The notes under the pieces were generated by a model. That model saw only the letters and a program-made list of their open reading frames with translations. It ran no database searches and had not been told where the DNA came from. Both the position numbers and the translations under genes were made by a program. Positions 61,419-64,000 of a DNA stretch of 64,000 nt are shown here, piece after piece. The DNA lies in assembly GCA_008729055.1 (NCBI GenBank), contig SDUX01000008.1:2108001-2172000 (forward strand), written 5' to 3'. The stretch's first letter is position 1. The number at the start of each line of letters is the position of its first letter. The stretch comes from Pyropia haitanensis. Taxonomy: Eukaryota > Rhodophyta > Bangiophyceae > Bangiales > Bangiaceae.

Positions 61419-64000
61419 ATGGGCCTCTTCCTCTCCCAGTCCCGTGGCCTCTTTGTCCGCACCTGGCACTACCAGCGGCGGCAGCGGGGCGTCAACGTGT
61501 GCCAGTTCATCGTGTCGCCGCTGCTGCTCGTCCTGCTCGCGCTCCTCGCCAAGGTCTTCCGCGAGTCCCCCGACGGCGGCGTGCCCGCGTTTGCCACCGC
61601 CGTCGCGGGCGGCTGGGCGCCCCAGTTCATCCGCCCCGACGCGTGCACGGCCAACCGCGCGACGCTGCGGTCGGGGCTGTGCTTCACCGCGCCGTTCCAG
61701 CCCCGCCCGTTTGTGGTGCCCGTCCTCGACGCGACGCCATCGGGGGGGGCGGCGGGCGGCGGCGGCTCGCCCGTCGGCTCGGTGCACTACGAGGCGTGCG
61801 CGGCCGAGACGTCGGAGGAGCTGCTGGGCGCGTGCCTCGCGGCGGGGGCGGGGCCCAACGCGCCGGCGGCCAACAGCAGCGGCCTCCTGGCCGGCTGGTC
61901 ACTGCCGGCCGTCTACCCGGGGCTCCTCGACACTGGGCCGGCCGGCTTTGGCACCACCCAGACGTCGTACGATGGGGTGCTGCTGCACGGCGCGTTCCGG
62001 GGCAACGCGTCGGACCCGCGGTACCTGGCGCTGGTCGAGGCCTCCCGGCGGGGCGTTGTCGACACCCTCTACGGCACCCGCTCGCAGGGCTTTACCGACC
62101 GCGCCGCCTTTTACGACCTCATGTACAAGGCGCCGCGGGCGGCCAACGCGTTTCCCGCCTACCCCACCGCCCTGGCCATTGACCGGTACGCCGGGGGGGG
62201 CGCCACGGCGGGGGCGCCCCCCCCCACGGGCCCGATCACAGTCGACGCGACGGTGTTTTACAACATCAGCGAGGTGCTCGAGTACAACTGCACGGAGGAG
62301 TGCCCGATCGTGGCGGGCGTCGCCGCCCTCACCGACGCGGTCATCAAGGACGCGGTCGGCCCGGCGGCGTCGGCGTCGGTCTACCTCCGCCGCTTCCCCG
62401 AGACCGACTCGGTGACGCAGAACAACTTTATCGAGCTCGTCGTGGGCATTGCGCTGGCGCTGCTCTTCCACTTTCTCCTGCCGGGTTTCTTGCGCATGCT
62501 CGTCTACGAGCGCTCCGCGGGCCTCCGCCAGATGATGCAGATGCACGGCCTCCGCACGTCGCACTACTGGGTGGCCACCTACCTCGGCTTTTACGTCCAG
62601 TACTTTTGTGCGGCGCTGCTGCTGGTGGTGGTCGGGCTGGCCGCCCGCATCGCCTTCTTTACGGACAACTCGCCGCTGGTGCGTTTTTTTTTTAGTGTGG
62701 CTGTGGCGTGGGGCGAAGGTTTGTACTTTTTGAGGGGACGGCTGTTTGGCTGACAGCCCTGTGGCGCGTGTGTGACAGGCACGCAGGAGTGTCACCGTTG
62801 GGGGTGCTGGGTTGGAGGTGCTGCGCCACGCGGTCAGGACGCTCGTGACCTTGGTATCTGACCCCTGCCCGTCATCTTGCGCTCTCTCTTTCCGCGTTTG
62901 ACGTGTCCCGCCCCGCCCTTGGCCGCTTGTCCTTCTGTGATGCGTGCAGGCGTACGTCCCGCTGTTTTTCATTTGGGGGCACACGATGATTGCGCTGGCC
63001 TTTGTGCTGGCCCCGTGGTTCACTTCCCCCGAGACGGCACTGATCTTTGGATGGATGGCGGTCATCCTTATCTCCCTCATGGGCGGGCCCTACCTCGGGA
63101 CGTTGTTTGCGTACGTACCTGCGACACTGCTGCGACATGGCCTTGTTTTTGTTTCTTGCTTTTTATCCTTTTGCCGTGCCTGCTTGCTCGTCCCACCATC
63201 CCCAGCGTCAGTTCACGCTAACCGCCATTGCTTTGTGTTTGCGTGCTGTCGTTTTGCGTCCCTCTCCATTTTGCTGTTCGTTACGTCGTCGCCTCTGCTG
63301 CTGCGGTCCGCAGGTCGGATGCGGAGGAGTCATTGTTCAACTCTGTGAGCATACTGCCGTCCTTTGCTTTTATGAGGGCTGTCTACTACGCTGCCGCGTT
63401 CAACGCGGGTGGCCGGGGTGTCACCTTCTCTGGCGGCGAGTACGCGGGCGTCTCACTGGGCATGTGCGAAGGCGACGGGCCCTTCTGCACTGTCTTCCTA
63501 TTCCTGGTCGTCCAGTGGGCGGTGCTGCTGGTGGCGGGCCTGTACCTGGACCGGGTTCTCCCCGGGGCGGGCTCCATCCGTGAGCATCCGCTCTTCTTCC
63601 TTGGCGTCCAGCGCGGGGCGGGGTGGCGGGTGCTTCCCAGCCAGCGCCGCGCAGACGCCGCGGCGGCGGCCGCCTCTGTGGGTGCCGTCAAGTCCTCGGA
63701 TGTGGGCATGTCCGAGTCGGACGAGGAAGCCGCGGGGGCGGGGGTGTCTGCGTCTGAGCCCGCGGACGTTGCGGAAGAGCGGGCGCAGGCGGCGGCGGCC
63801 GGTGACGGAGCCGCGGGGGTGGTGGTCCGGGACCTGGTCAAGGTCTTCCCAGGCCAGCCGCCCAAGCGGGCGGTCGACGGCCTGAGCTTGATGATTGCGC
63901 AGGACAGCGTCTTTGGGCTGCTGGGCGCCAACGGCGCGGGCAAGTCGTCGACGATTGCCATCCTGACGGGCTTGTTGGCGCCCACGAGTGGCGACGTCTT
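61419..64000 (+). CDS. ABC transporter, ABCA subfamily, 5' part (three exons, cut by window end)
   Basis: Start ATG 61419 (CACCATGG) gives [20 protein letters not shown], the usual ABCA beginning. Exons 61419-62678, 62950-63110 and 63314 to the window end. First membrane helix at about residues 25-47 ([18 protein letters not shown]), a lumenal/extracellular loop of nearly 300 residues, then helices beginning [20 protein letters not shown]. The ABCA coupling region [16 protein letters not shown] follows at about residue 366, then further helices in exons 2 and 3. After an acidic linker comes the nucleotide-binding domain ([12 protein letters not shown]) with Walker [13 protein letters not shown] at about 63915-63950. 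The signature motif and Walker B lie beyond the window. Family members move lipids; the cargo cannot be told. TMD-NBD order matches the plant-type half-size ABCA group. Confidence 0.93.
62679..62949 (+). other. intron 1 of the ABCA gene
   Basis: 271 bp, GTGCGT donor followed by a T run, GTGCAG acceptor, phase 0. Joins TDNSPL to [12 protein letters not shown]. Confidence 0.9.
63111..63313 (+). other. intron 2 of the ABCA gene
   Basis: 203 bp, GTACGT donor and TCCGCAG acceptor, two bases of a codon carried over. Joins YLGTLFA to [13 protein letters not shown] donor four bases downstream (GTACCT) is possible but would break the frame. Confidence 0.88.

Noticed and set aside
1..64000. tRNA, rRNA or CRISPR arrays
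   Set aside because: No T-arm-like GGTTCGANTCC with matching acceptor stem, no ribosomal RNA blocks and no regularly spaced identical repeats were found by eye. A covariance-model scan would be decisive.

Overview
This is a eukaryotic nuclear fragment of very high GC content. Genes are interrupted by few short spliceosomal introns, and long mono- and trinucleotide repeats run through both genes and spacers. Five introns can be placed with confidence or good plausibility. The gene set is nuclear and eukaryotic: an SWR1/SRCAP-type remodeller, Mediator MED15, eIF6, an ABCA transporter and an ABHD17-like hydrolase. It is mixed with genes common in plastid-bearing lineages: DUF819, RibD-type riboflavin synthesis and a GT61 glycosyltransferase. 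A bangiophyte red alga of the Porphyra/Pyropia kind fits the GC level, low intron number and gene content. That assignment is inference and no marker in the window proves it.

Layout from left to right: DUF819 membrane protein (-), GT2-like glycosyltransferase (-), GT61-like glycosyltransferase (+, one apparent frameshift), an uncertain possibly transposon-derived ORF (+), and a glycine/methionine-rich coiled-coil protein (+, one apparent frameshift). Then come the SWR1-type ATPase (+, 2 exons), eIF6 (-), MED15 (-, 2 exons), an aldehyde dehydrogenase (+) and an FGGY carbohydrate kinase (-). After these are a PH-domain protein kinase (+, 2 exons), RibD (-), a 103-residue Cys/Pro/Met-rich protein (+) and an ABHD17-like hydrolase with a very long disordered tail (-, one apparent frameshift). 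Next is a 4.3-kb spacer with a candidate inverted-repeat element, a cytochrome P450 (+, five apparent frameshifts), and the 5' part of an ABCA transporter (+, 3 exons, cut by the window end).

Genes are not arranged in pathways. Chromatin and transcription genes (SWR1, MED15) and the ribosome-biogenesis gene eIF6 sit together in a less GC-extreme block at about 16.5-32.7 kb. The surrounding metabolic and membrane genes are far richer in G+C and carry many Ala/Gly/Pro low-complexity insertions inside enzyme folds.

The most useful annotation result is that four otherwise convincing genes change frame eight times. Every change is in the same direction (one base too few), at or next to a G or C run. 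This looks like a systematic undercall of homopolymers in the assembly rather than gene decay. Start codons were chosen at ATG only; open frames beginning at TTG or GTG were trimmed or joined to an upstream exon.
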